A DNA stretch of 22,435 bases from CALXCT01 sp964422185 (GTDB lineage: Bacteria; Bacillota; Clostridia; Oscillospirales; Oscillospiraceae). Positions 1-6,487 of this stretch are shown one piece after another. The notes beneath the pieces were generated by a model. The model did no database searches. It saw nothing but the letters and a program-made list of their open reading frames with translations, and had not been told where the DNA came from. The stretch spans positions 1-22,435 of the forward strand of contig CAYRAG010000030.1 of assembly GCA_964422185.1 (NCBI GenBank), read 5' to 3'. Position 1 is the stretch's first letter. Each line of letters begins with the position of its first letter. A program made the position numbers and the translations under genes.

Positions 1-110
1 AGGCGGGTCTGCCCGCCCCGAGAGTCACGAAACTGCCCGGCGCCGTCAGGCTCACGCTGAAAAACCGGAACGCACGGGCTGGGCGCCGGAGCGAAGCGGC
101 GCGGCAGTGA

Positions 111-339
111 GGCGGCGCACACATCACCCTGACCTGCCGCGAGACCGGCGAGACGGTCTCCACGCAGACGAACTACTTCGGCGACTGGGAGGTGGAGTGG
201 CTGAAACCCGACGCCACCTACGACATCCAAATCGAGCTGGACGGCTGGCGGAGCGTGTCTCTCACCGCAACCACCGACGCGGATCACTATGTGCAGGAGA
301 CCATGCTGGAAAAGGCACAGGAGTCCCCGCACCGCGCAA
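111..339 (+). pseudogene. 3' remnant: carboxypeptidase-regulatory/Cna-B-like beta domain
   Basis: Translation from 111 gives a beta-sandwich-like stretch: GAHITLTCRETGETVSTQT, then NYFGDWEVEWLKPDATYDIQ and IELDGWRSVSLTATTDADHY. This resembles the carboxypeptidase-regulatory-like module found at the C-terminus of some clostridial 4Fe-4S oxidoreductases (pattern: tl...TGe...T...GDfe...L....Y.v.ie.dGy). There is an in-frame TGA at 108-110, and the matching reading cannot be followed clearly to the left. No frame has a stop before the terminator at 340-378. Both ends of the coding region therefore look broken, so I call it a decayed gene end. A frameshift or assembly error near 55-110 could also explain it. 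The parent family is inferred from pattern only. Confidence 0.35.
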
Positions 340-378
340 AAAAAGAGATCGGAGATACACCATCTCCGATCTCTTTTT
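340..378. terminator. Bidirectional intrinsic terminator between the gene remnant and ssrA
   Basis: A perfect 17-bp inverted repeat (340-356 with 362-378) encloses a 5-nt loop. The arms begin and end in A/T tracts (AAAAAGAG ... CTCTTTTT), so either strand would give a GC stem followed by a U-tract. On the minus strand it lies about 25 nt after the tmRNA 3' end. Confidence 0.9.
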
Positions 379-380
379 CT

Positions 381-400
381 GCGCCGGCCTCTGCCGGCGC
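381..400. other. GC hairpin directly after the tmRNA 3' end
   Basis: A perfect 8-bp inverted repeat, GCGCCGGC / GCCGGCGC, with loop CTCT, lies 3 nt beyond the encoded CCA of tmRNA and just before the terminator. It could shield the precursor 3' end or mark a processing site. That role is inferred. Confidence 0.5.
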
Positions 401-402
401 TC

Positions 403-749
403 TGGTGGAGGCGAGGGGAGTTGAACCCCTGTCCGAAAACACATCCCTGGGAACTTCTCCGGGCGCAGACGGTTATTTCCATTCCCTCGCCCGGGCGTGA
501 ACCGTCACACTCAGGGGTCTGGTAGCTTCATGATACCTGGCACGCGCAAAGCTTAGCGTACTCATGTTCGCCACTGAATCACGCCTGATCCGGGCCCGTG
601 GCCCTGTCCGGTCAGACGGCTGCGGTTAAGCCGCAGCGAGAACTACATTATCGTCGTTCTTTAATTTATAAGTTGCCCGTTTTCAGATGGCCAGGCGCCA
701 TCGCCCGCTTTTCCCGCTTCAATATCCCCGTCGAAACCGGTACGCCCCC
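403..749 (-). ncRNA. ssrA: tmRNA (transfer-messenger RNA)
   Basis: tmRNA rescues stalled ribosomes by acting first as an alanyl-tRNA and then as a short message. The 3' end (403-428) reads as a T-arm with GGTTCAACTCCCC, an acceptor strand CGCCTCC and an encoded ACCA. The 5' end at 749 reads GGGGGCGTACCGGTTTCGAC, and its first seven bases pair with that acceptor strand with one G-U. The length of 347 nt is usual. The tag reading frame ends at TAA (626-628), which sits in the hairpin GCTGCGG..CCGCAGC as in other tmRNAs. Reading back from the stop gives ...KNDDNVVLAAA; the exact resume codon is not certain. The gene follows smpB and a cyclophilin gene on the same strand, so the RNA and its protein partner are close neighbours. 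Confidence 0.95.
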
Positions 750-846
750 ATATCAAAACAAAATCACCCGCCGGATCCCGGATCCGGCTTTCCCGGCGCG
801 GGCACCCCCCCCTGCGGGAGCGCCCGCGCACTGTACTGCTGTGCTC

Positions 847-1383
847 TTAACGGCCGTAAGGATCCGGGAGTTTGTTGGGCTCCGGGTACTCCACGCCGAA
901 AGTGTCCACCGTGACCGACTTCATCTTCTGCTCCTCCAGGGGGCGGTCGTTCCGATCCGTACGGACGCCGGCGATGGCGTCCACCACCTCGATGCCCTCC
1001 GTCACGGCGCCGAACGCGGCATACTGCCCGTCCAGGAACGGCCCGTCCTCATGCATGATGAAGAACTGGGATCCGGCGGAGTTGGGGGACTGGGACCGCG
1101 CCATGGACAGCACGCCCCGCTTGTGGGACAGCCGGTTGTCCACGCCGTTCTGCCGGAACTCCCCCTTAATGCAGTAGCCGGGGCCGCCCATACCGGTGCC
1201 CAGCGGGTCGCCGCCCTGGATCATGAAGCCGGAGATGACCCGGTGGAAGATCAGGCCGTCGTAGAAACCGTTCTTCACCAGAGAGATGAAGTTGCGGACG
1301 GACTCCGGGGCGATCTCCGGATACAGCTCCAGTTTGATCACACCGCCGTGCTCCATCTCAATGGTCACGATGGGATTGCTCAT
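847..1383 (-). CDS. Cyclophilin-type peptidyl-prolyl cis-trans isomerase
   Basis: A 178-aa single-domain cyclophilin that catalyses cis-trans isomerisation of prolyl bonds. Family motifs are clear: FHRVI at 46-50 with catalytic Arg48, GFMIQGGDP at 52-60, MAR at 94-96 and SAGSQFF at 102-108. The position that is Trp in human CypA is Phe116 (FLDG), as in many bacterial forms, so weak cyclosporin binding is expected. There is no signal peptide, so it should be cytosolic. The start ATG has AAAGGAAGAG upstream. It lies 32 nt after smpB and before ssrA, and probably shares the smpB promoter. A role in trans-translation is not implied by sequence; co-transcription may be incidental. Confidence 0.95.
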   Translation of the reverse strand: MSNPIVTIEMEHGGVIKLELYPEIAPESVRNFISLVKNGFYDGLIFHRVISGFMIQGGDPLGTGMGGPGYCIKGEFRQNGVDNRLSHKRGVLSMARSQSPNSAGSQFFIMHEDGPFLDGQYAAFGAVTEGIEVVDAIAGVRTDRNDRPLEEQKMKSVTVDTFGVEYPEPNKLPDPYGR

Positions 1384-1415
1384 ATGCCTCTTCCTTTCTG
1401 TTTCCGGGACGGATC

Positions 1416-1877
1416 TCAGTACCGGCCCCTGGCGACCCGGTCCATCTCCCGTTTGGCGTCGCGCTTCGCGGCGGCCTCCCGCTTGTCATAGAGCTTCTTG
1501 CCCCGGGCAAGGCCGATCTCCACTTTCACCCGGGAGTGTTTGAGGTAGACCGACAGCGGAATGATGGCGAAGCCGTCCTGCTGGATCTTCGCCTGCAGCC
1601 GCAGAATCTCCCTTTTGTGCATCAGGAGGCGGCGGGTGCGGCGGGGATCCTTGTTGAAGATATTCCCCTTCTCGTAGGGGCTGATATGCATTCCGTAGAT
1701 ATAGATCTCCCCGTCTTTGGCGATGCAGAACGAATCTTTCAGATTCACATTCCCCAGACGGACCGATTTGACCTCGGTGCCCGCAAGCTCAATGCCGGCC
1801 TCGTATTTGTCATCGATGAAATAGTCATGGTAGGCTTTCCTGTTCTGCGCGATGACCTTGACCTTCTCTGCCGGCAT
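1416..1877 (-). CDS. smpB: SsrA-binding protein SmpB
   Basis: SmpB binds the tRNA-like domain of tmRNA and delivers it to stalled ribosomes. The 153-aa protein has the family features: N-terminal KVIAQNRKAYHDYFI, the GTEVKS segment at 33-38 in the OB-fold, YEKGNIFNKDPRRTRRLL, and a basic tail ending KREMDRVARGRY that would enter the mRNA channel. I chose the ATG at 1877, not the upstream codon at 1973, because AGGAGG sits 8 nt before it and the family N-terminus begins here. The upstream in-frame extension also contains the promoter at 1907-1935. Downstream come a cyclophilin gene and ssrA on the same strand. Confidence 0.97.
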   Translation of the reverse strand: MPAEKVKVIAQNRKAYHDYFIDDKYEAGIELAGTEVKSVRLGNVNLKDSFCIAKDGEIYIYGMHISPYEKGNIFNKDPRRTRRLLMHKREILRLQAKIQQDGFAIIPLSVYLKHSRVKVEIGLARGKKLYDKREAAAKRDAKREMDRVARGRY

Positions 1878-1906
1878 ACGGGCGCCTCCTCTCCCACGGG
1901 AAGCGT

Positions 1907-1935
1907 ATTGTAGCACACTTTTTCCCGGATGGCAA
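1907..1935 (-). promoter_or_regulatory. Sigma-A promoter for smpB-cyclophilin-ssrA
   Basis: On the minus strand TTGCCA (1930-1935), 17 nt and TACAAT (1907-1912) fit the housekeeping consensus. A TG one base before the -10 makes it an extended -10. Predicted transcription would begin near 1900, about 23 nt before the smpB ATG. It lets smpB and probably ssrA be expressed independently of rpiB. Confidence 0.8.
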
Positions 1936-2004
1936 GCTGAACTTTGCCCGCGCATCCGCCCTTTTTGCCCCATCGCAGGGGCGGGCTCCGGCCGGCGGGG
2001 AGCC

Positions 2005-2442
2005 TCAGCGCTCCAGATCGGAGATCAGGCCCACGCGGCGCGCGTGGCGGCCGCCCTCAAACTCCGTGGCCAGAAACACCTGCACGATGCGCTCGGCCAT
2101 GTTGGGGCCGATCATGCCCGCGCCCAGCGCCAGCATATTCGCGTCGTTGTGGCGGCGGCACATCTCGGCGGAGAGGGGATCGGAGCAGACCGCGCAGCGG
2201 ATCCCTTTCACCTTGTTGGCCGCGATGGAGATGCCGATGCCGGTGGTGCACAGGACAATACCCCGCTCACACCGGCCGGAGGCCACCTCCCGGGCCGCCG
2301 CCGCGCCGAAGACCGGGTAGTCGCAGCTCTCCGCGCTGTGGGTTCCGCAGTCCGTGACGGTATGACCCTGCTCCTCCAGCCAGGCTTTCAGGTGCTCTTT
2401 CAGGGCGAAGCCCCCGTGGTCGCAGCCCATGGAAATCTTCAT
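2005..2442 (-). CDS. rpiB: Ribose-5-phosphate isomerase B
   Basis: RpiB interconverts ribose 5-phosphate and ribulose 5-phosphate in the pentose phosphate pathway; some relatives act on allose or galactose phosphates. The 145-aa protein has the N-terminal CDHGG (7-11), the active-site cysteine Cys65 in VLCTTGIGIS, and RRHNDAN (96-102) with the catalytic His98. The usual CGTGIG loop reads CTTGIG, a mild departure. The ATG is preceded by GGAGGGGAGAGGG. It begins 15 nt after the upstream PHP phosphatase gene, so the two are probably one transcript. Confidence 0.95.
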   Translation of the reverse strand: MKISMGCDHGGFALKEHLKAWLEEQGHTVTDCGTHSAESCDYPVFGAAAAREVASGRCERGIVLCTTGIGISIAANKVKGIRCAVCSDPLSAEMCRRHNDANMLALGAGMIGPNMAERIVQVFLATEFEGGRHARRVGLISDLER

Positions 2443-2457
2443 GTCCCTCTCCCCTCC

Positions 2458-3270
2458 TCATTCTTCAGACCAGCGGTGCAGCACCGGTCTCCTGGCCTGG
2501 TAGGTGGTGACGCCCTCAAAGCCCAGCTCCCGCAGCAGCGCACAGGCCTCCCGGATGCCGCCCGCCACACCCTCCGGGTGGTGGGCGTCCGAGCCCAGCG
2601 TCACCCGGGTGCCGCCCATGGCCCGGTACAGAGACATGGTCTCCCGCCAGTCCTCCACGGTTCTGCCGCACCAGGTGTTCAGCTCCACCGCCCTGTCCAG
2701 ATCCAGCACGGCGGTGAAGATCTCCCGGATGGCGCCACGGTGGGGCTCCAGCGTCACGCTCTGCCCGTCCCGCAGATTCATGTACCGCAGGGGGTAGATC
2801 ACATGGCCCAGGCTGTCGTACAGCCCCAGCTGCGCCACCGCCAGCAGATTGCGGAAGTAGTCGTCCAGCATCTCATGGCATGTCTCCGGGCTGTCGTAGT
2901 CCACATAGTAGAAGTCGCCGCCGTCCAGCTCCTCGCTCTTGTTGTGGACGGAGCCGATGACGAAATCCAGATCCGCGCCGGCCAGGATGGCTTTCGCGTG
3001 GGGCGGAGACACCTGCGCACCGCCCAGCTCCGCGCCCAGCCGGAGGGAAAAGGACGCGTCCTCCAGCTCCCTGGCCCGGCGGTACTGCGTCAGAACCGGC
3101 GTCCAGTCGTAGGTGAAGGTGCGCCTGCCCGCCCCGTCGAGCAGGTCGATGTGGTCGGTGAGGCACATCTCCCGCAGGCCCGCCGCCTTCCCGGCGGCCG
3201 CCATGGCCGCCATGGGCGCGAAGCCGTCCGGGGAGCATTCGCTGTGGGTGTGAAAGTCAGTGAGAACCAT
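2458..3270 (-). CDS. PHP-family phosphatase, histidinol-phosphatase (HisJ/HisK) type
   Basis: This 270-aa protein has the PHP metal-binding set in order: DFHTHS (5-10), TDH (38-40), Glu81 in GAELG, GSVH (106-109), SLGH (153-156) and GSDAH (226-230). These residues bind a three-metal centre that hydrolyses phosphomonoesters. The closest family is HisJ-type histidinol-phosphatase, which makes histidinol in histidine biosynthesis. No other his gene is nearby, so another sugar or phosphate ester is possible, and the rpiB neighbour would fit either view. It lies 15 nt downstream of the GT39 gene and 15 nt upstream of rpiB, which suggests one operon. Confidence 0.88.
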   Translation of the reverse strand: MVLTDFHTHSECSPDGFAPMAAMAAAGKAAGLREMCLTDHIDLLDGAGRRTFTYDWTPVLTQYRRARELEDASFSLRLGAELGGAQVSPPHAKAILAGADLDFVIGSVHNKSEELDGGDFYYVDYDSPETCHEMLDDYFRNLLAVAQLGLYDSLGHVIYPLRYMNLRDGQSVTLEPHRGAIREIFTAVLDLDRAVELNTWCGRTVEDWRETMSLYRAMGGTRVTLGSDAHHPEGVAGGIREACALLRELGFEGVTTYQARRPVLHRWSEE

Positions 3271-3285
3271 GGTCAGAGCTCCGTT

Positions 3286-5220
3286 TCAGAAAGGCCAGGA
3301 CGGGAACCAGCGCAGGATGTTTGTGGTATACCAGGTGGGGACGAACAGCCCCATGAGCACCGGGTAGAACATCACAAACAGCACGGTATTGAGCACCGCC
3401 GGGCCGTACACCGCCAGGCGCCACTTCCCCGCCCGGCGATCCTCCAGGTCGTTGATCACATCGCAGATGAGCAGCACCAGGAACAGGATGGACGGGAAAT
3501 AGTGATACGCGAAAGTGGTGCGGGTAATCAGCATCCACGGCAGCAGCTGCGAGCAGTAGCCCGTCACCAGGAACAGCGCCTTTCCGCTGCGCTGGCGGAA
3601 CATCTGCACCGCCGCGATCCCCAGGCAGGCCAGGCCCAGCCAGCACACGAGGGGGCTGCCCATGGCGGCGTAGGCGGACTTCAGTCCCTCCGCCGCGTAG
3701 GTGTCCATGTCCCGGAAATAGAGGATGGGCCGGATGTCCAGGATCCACTGGTACCACCGGGACTCGTAGTTGTGGGGCGTATTCACCCCGGAATGGTAGG
3801 TGAACATGTACTTCTGGTTATCCAGCATCTCCGAGACCACCGACTGGACGGTCACATCCCCCGCCGCCGCGGCGTAGGGGATGTAGCTGGCGGTGTAGAT
3901 CGCCACGGGAATCACGACGAAAGTCAGGATGGAGAACCCGATGCACCTGGCGGCCCAGGCGCCGAAGCCGGGCCCGTTCCACTCTTTCGACTTGGTATAC
4001 AGATTGAGCAGGTACAGCAGCCCCGCGCCCACGCCGGCGTAGACCACCGTCCACTTGCTGGCGCAGCCCAGGCCGAAGGACAGCCCGCCCAGAAGCAGCG
4101 GGAGGACAGACCGGCGAAACGGCGTGCCCGGCGCCTGGCACATCCAGCGGTAGAGGAAAAAGTACAGCAGCAGGATGAAGAACACGCCGTAGGTGTCGAT
4201 GGTGGCCAGGCGGGTCTGGGTGAAGTGCATGAAATCAAAGGCAAACAGCAGCGTGCCGCACACTGCCACGCAGGTCTTCCCGAACAGGTTCTTCAGGAAA
4301 ACATAGAGGATCGGGAGCATCAGCACGCCGAACAGCGTGCCCATGAAGCGGTAGCCGAACGGCGTCATGCCGAACATCCGGATCCCCAGGCTCATGATGA
4401 GCTTTCCCAGCGGCGGGTGGGAGATCTCGTAGGGCGTGGCCCCGATGATGTGCTCGTAGGCGGTGCGGGGATGGTAGATCTCGTCAAACACCGCGCTGTT
4501 CTTCCAGCTGAACAGTTCCGGCACCGTCTCCTGCTCGTCCAGCAGCGGCGTGGCGTCCACCGTGCCCGTGGCCCGGACGCCGGTCAGGGTCATGCGCTCT
4601 CCGGCCTCGTCATACAGCGCGATCTCCCCCAGATAGGGGTCGGTCTGCGAGGAGGTCACCCCCAGACAGGAGATGCGGACATACCGTGCGCTCCTGGCTT
4701 CGGGCGCAGACCAGCCGTCCGTGCCCCTGTCCTCCTCCGCGTTGTCCGGCAGCGCCTCCTGCCACTTGAGAATCTTATTGTAGCTCTGATCCAGGACGGC
4801 AAAGGGGGTGTAGTGCACCCCGTCCTCAGACAGCTCCACCTGAAACGAGCCGCACCCGATGCCGGTGTAGTAGGAGATCCGGCTCACCTGAACCTGCCGG
4901 GGCAGCGTGAGGTCGACCTCGTCCCCTGTCTGGAACGACTGCCAGTTCTGCGGCGTGGACATGCTGCCGAGATTGCAGAACGCCACCGCCGCGTACCCGA
5001 TGGTCAGCAGCAGGACGGGCAGGGCGTCTTTGCGCTCCATGGGGTGGAGCCGGGCGGAAAATGACACCCGTGCGGGCCGGTTCGCCCCGGTCATCCACTC
5101 CAGGGATCCCATCCGGGGCCGCATGGCATACACATAGTAAACCACGAACACGGCCACCGCGGCCAGAAGCGCAATGGGAAAGACGCAGGTGGGCGTGATA
5201 TACTGCAGGAACTCCATCAT
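3286..5220 (-). CDS. GT39-family mannosyltransferase-like membrane protein with discoidin-like domain
   Basis: A 644-aa polytopic membrane protein of the dolichyl-phosphate-mannose protein mannosyltransferase (PMT/GT39) type, which moves a sugar from a lipid carrier to an acceptor outside the membrane. TM helices lie at about 10-32 and 67-85. Residues about 90-225 form a soluble beta-rich segment (VDLTLPRQVQVSRISYYTGI, ARYVRISCLG) resembling an F5/8C discoidin sugar-binding domain. The PMT core follows: FDEIYHPRTAYEH with the acidic pair at Asp246-Glu247, then ISHPPLGK (266-273) and many further TM helices. The start has GGGGAGGG upstream. Donor and acceptor are unknown. A polyprenyl-phosphate sugar donor is the usual bacterial case. 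It heads the operon with the PHP phosphatase and rpiB. Confidence 0.88.
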   Translation of the reverse strand: MMEFLQYITPTCVFPIALLAAVAVFVVYYVYAMRPRMGSLEWMTGANRPARVSFSARLHPMERKDALPVLLLTIGYAAVAFCNLGSMSTPQNWQSFQTGDEVDLTLPRQVQVSRISYYTGIGCGSFQVELSEDGVHYTPFAVLDQSYNKILKWQEALPDNAEEDRGTDGWSAPEARSARYVRISCLGVTSSQTDPYLGEIALYDEAGERMTLTGVRATGTVDATPLLDEQETVPELFSWKNSAVFDEIYHPRTAYEHIIGATPYEISHPPLGKLIMSLGIRMFGMTPFGYRFMGTLFGVLMLPILYVFLKNLFGKTCVAVCGTLLFAFDFMHFTQTRLATIDTYGVFFILLLYFFLYRWMCQAPGTPFRRSVLPLLLGGLSFGLGCASKWTVVYAGVGAGLLYLLNLYTKSKEWNGPGFGAWAARCIGFSILTFVVIPVAIYTASYIPYAAAAGDVTVQSVVSEMLDNQKYMFTYHSGVNTPHNYESRWYQWILDIRPILYFRDMDTYAAEGLKSAYAAMGSPLVCWLGLACLGIAAVQMFRQRSGKALFLVTGYCSQLLPWMLITRTTFAYHYFPSILFLVLLICDVINDLEDRRAGKWRLAVYGPAVLNTVLFVMFYPVLMGLFVPTWYTTNILRWFPSWPF

Positions 5221-5286
5221 CGGGTACCCTCCCCGGGCGCAGGCCCTCGTACGGGGCGCACTGCCACAGCCCCGGAAGTCCTGTCC

Positions 5287-5315
5287 ATTTTAGTTTGTTT
5301 GCCGGTTTTTGTAAA
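5287..5315 (-). promoter_or_regulatory. Sigma-A promoter for the GT39-phosphatase-rpiB operon
   Basis: Minus strand TTTACA (5310-5315), 17 nt and TAAAAT (5287-5292). This is one base from consensus in each hexamer. It stands out in a GC-rich region and gives a leader of about 60 nt before the ATG at 5220. Confidence 0.75.
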
Positions 5316-5458
5316 GCCCCGGTTTGCCCCGCGGCGCACCGGAGGGCGCCTGCCGACGGGCATGGGAAAAGCGCCCGCCGAACCGGCAGACGCCTTCTGC
5401 ACCGCCCGTCTTCCCCGCGGAAGTCCGCGGCGGATCATTTCTTGAAAGAGATCCGGAA

Positions 5459-5486
5459 CCCTGAGGCGCACCAGGGCGTCTCAGGG
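5459..5486. terminator. Hairpin downstream of the cobW pair, possible terminator
   Basis: An 11-bp stem, CCCTGAGGCGC / GCGTCTCAGGG, has one G-T pair and a 6-nt loop. It lies about 40 nt after the stop of the second GTPase gene. The T-rich run that follows is better on the plus strand (CTCTTTTCTC) than on the minus strand (TTCCGGATCTCTTTC), so termination of the minus-strand operon here is only likely. Confidence 0.45.
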
Positions 5487-5527
5487 CTCTTTTCTCCTGC
5501 CTGCGGGGCGGAATCCCGCCGGGCCGC

Positions 5528-6487
5528 TCAGCCGCCCAGGGTGATCAGCTCCTCCTCCGGGGCCTCGGCGCTCTCCAGCCGGACGGATCGGAGCACCGGG
5601 CCGTCCCCCTGGTAGAACTCCACATACTCGGTGTGCACCTCGCCCGTGACCCAGACCCAGTCCCGGGTCTCGTACGAGCCGTTGTCCGGCCCGTAGCAGA
5701 ACATCCCCAGAAACGCGGTGTCCTGGGCGCAGCACACCATGGCGAAGCGGCCCACCACGACACTCCCCTCCGGGAACTCGGGGGCCTTCGCCACCATGCC
5801 CCGGTAGCGCACCTTTTTGCCCTCGTAGCGATCCGGGTGATCCTGGACATCCGTGTACCACAATCCGTAGTCGCTGTCGGACAGCTCCAGAACCTCCCCG
5901 CTCATGTCAAAGGGCGGCACGCCGGAGTCGTAGTCCTCCGTGGGGCGCCCGTCCGCGAACTCCAGGTAGATGGCCGCCTGCCGGTTGAGCATCTTGATGT
6001 TCTGCTTGCGGAGAAACTCCTTGAGCTCATCGTCGCAGCGGTTGAAGACGATCATGTCCGCGTTGCGCAGCTTCTCCATCATCAGGGAGGCCATGTTCTT
6101 TGTATAGCTCTGGAAAGTCGGGGCCTCCACCGTGAGGACAATCTGGTAGAGCACCCAGTTTTCCGGCAGAATCTCGCTGTCCAGATCCGCCAGGGGCCAC
6201 ATGCCGTTGTACTCGATGAGCACCTGCTCCGGCCGGTACTTCCTCTCGTACTCGCTGAGCATGTCCGGATTCAGATCCTCATACTCCTCCACGGGGATGA
6301 GGATGACATTGTACTTTCCCAGCTCGGCGGGGTCGTACTCCTCCTCCCCCTCCTCGCAGCAGAACAGCAGGGTGCGGGCACCGTCCGCCAGCCCGTCCGG
6401 ATTGAGGACGCTCTTGAAAAACTGGGTCTTGCCGGAATCCAGAAACCCGGTCATCAGATAAACGGGGATCTCCCTGGCCTTTCTCAC
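5528..6487 (-). CDS. CobW-like GTPase fused to a YcgQ/DUF1980-like C-terminal domain
   Basis: This 319-aa protein starts with a CobW/COG0523-type P-loop domain: GFLDSGKT (Walker A, 14-21), IEYNG (91-95) in place of EPTG, and FNRCD (148-152) as the NKxD-type guanine motif. The CxCC metal motif of the family is missing; a Cys43-Cys44 pair precedes an acidic stretch. Residues about 205-315 resemble the C-terminal OB-like part of YcgQ/DUF1980 proteins: YEGKKVRYRGMV, VGRFAMVCCAQDTAFLGMF, WVWVTGEV. Family members often sit beside CobW and a DUF318 permease, so metal handling at the membrane is a fair inference. The GTG start at 6487 overlaps the upstream stop (GTGA) and has AAGGAGG about 10 nt before it, so it is preferred to the ATG at 6541. 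Confidence 0.8.
   Translation of the reverse strand: MRKAREIPVYLMTGFLDSGKTQFFKSVLNPDGLADGARTLLFCCEEGEEEYDPAELGKYNVILIPVEEYEDLNPDMLSEYERKYRPEQVLIEYNGMWPLADLDSEILPENWVLYQIVLTVEAPTFQSYTKNMASLMMEKLRNADMIVFNRCDDELKEFLRKQNIKMLNRQAAIYLEFADGRPTEDYDSGVPPFDMSGEVLELSDSDYGLWYTDVQDHPDRYEGKKVRYRGMVAKAPEFPEGSVVVGRFAMVCCAQDTAFLGMFCYGPDNGSYETRDWVWVTGEVHTEYVEFYQGDGPVLRSVRLESAEAPEEELITLGG

Larger units (their letters stand above)
5221..5527. other. Intergenic region with promoter and hairpins
   Basis: This 307-nt gap has no credible gene. It holds the promoter of the GT39 operon (5287-5315), a perfect CCGCGG-AAGT-CCGCGG hairpin near 5414-5429, and the larger stem at 5459-5486. No coding-like reading on either strand resembles a known protein. 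Confidence 0.6.

Noticed and set aside
403..490. A tRNA gene suggested by the T-arm and CCA end
   Set aside because: The 5' partner of the acceptor stem lies 347 nt away with a tag reading frame between, so it is tmRNA rather than a tRNA.
1852..5064. A very long open frame on the plus strand, over 1000 codons
   Set aside because: It is antisense to smpB, rpiB, the PHP phosphatase and the GT39 gene, all with clear family motifs. High GC leaves antisense frames open, and the translation is His/Gln/Arg-rich without domains.
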